Source: Thiohalomonas sp963783235 (GTDB taxonomy: Bacteria > Pseudomonadota > Gammaproteobacteria > Thiohalomonadales > Thiohalomonadaceae). From it: 64,000 nucleotides of DNA. This document shows, piece after piece, positions 63,952-64,000 of the stretch (the first letter of the stretch is position 1; each line of letters begins with the position of its first letter). Location: NCBI GenBank assembly GCA_963783235.1, contig CAWAMN010000001.1, forward strand, positions 1 through 64,000, given 5' to 3'. The notes under the pieces were generated by a model that was not told the DNA's origin, did not search any database, and saw nothing but the letters and a program-made list of their open reading frames with translations. Position numbers and translations under genes: made by a program.

Positions 63952-64000
63952 ACGGAATTAAGTCGGAATCTTCATTTCCGATCCGTGGCGAAAGCCGGTG

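Noticed and set aside
63770..63952. A 60-codon minus-strand open frame (Thr/Ser rich)
   Set aside because: It is a by-product of the palindrome array at 63874-63951; it has no ribosome site and no recognisable sequence.

Overview
The window is chromosomal DNA from a gammaproteobacterium, probably a Chromatiales/Ectothiorhodospiraceae-like lineage. That placement rests on gene order and protein resemblance, not on a search. Three conserved neighbourhoods support it: rpsF-rpsR-DUF2232-rplI-dnaB-alr-radA; ffh-rpsP-rimM-trmD-rplS-xerD; and recA-recX-alaS-lysC-csrA-tRNA-Ser-tRNA-Arg.

Layout. 0-7 kb: ribosomal protein, replication and repair genes. 7-11.6 kb: PilZ and FHA proteins, a CorC-type transporter, YpjD and a metallo-beta-lactamase-fold hydrolase. 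11.6-20.2 kb: ffh, the rpsP-rimM-trmD-rplS operon ending in a strong intrinsic terminator, then a repeat-rich envelope protein, an alkyltransferase, xerD, yajQ and dsbC. 20.3-28.7 kb: cnoX and an AddAB-type recombination nuclease. Between addA and addB, on the opposite strand, lies what looks like a CsrB/RsmZ-type small RNA: seven short hairpins with GGA in the loop, then a terminator. addB itself carries five exact in-frame 17-residue repeats whose mRNA also folds into GGA-loop hairpins. 28.9-39.5 kb: mutS, PilZ, pncC, thpR, recA, recX, alaS, lysC and csrA.

39.5-42.6 kb: tRNA-Ser(GCU) and tRNA-Arg(ACG), followed by a small prophage-like remnant with a tyrosine integrase, a DUF4224 protein and three translationally chained minus-strand genes. 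42.6-60.4 kb: a carbohydrate and envelope region. One minus-strand operon encodes a CoA-disulfide-reductase-like enzyme with a rhodanese domain, an SMP-30 lactonase, G6PDH and a GH15 enzyme. A second encodes GH63, GH13, a beta-barrel, GalM and a membrane protein. An OprB-type porin lies between them. Together they could import sugar, hydrolyse glucosides in the cytosol and feed glucose into the oxidative pentose phosphate route. 60.7-64 kb: a secreted collagen-like repeat protein, a decayed arylsulfatase tail, a second tyrosine recombinase, and beyond it a phased array of four palindromes.

Sequence quality matters here. rpsF, rpsR, dsbC and recA each carry small indels. alaS and lysC carry many single-base insertions, yet the full proteins can be read across frames. 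The 33.6-39.1 kb stretch is therefore most likely an error-rich patch of a draft assembly, not a run of pseudogenes. Two interspersed repeat families, each present twice, mark gene 3' ends.
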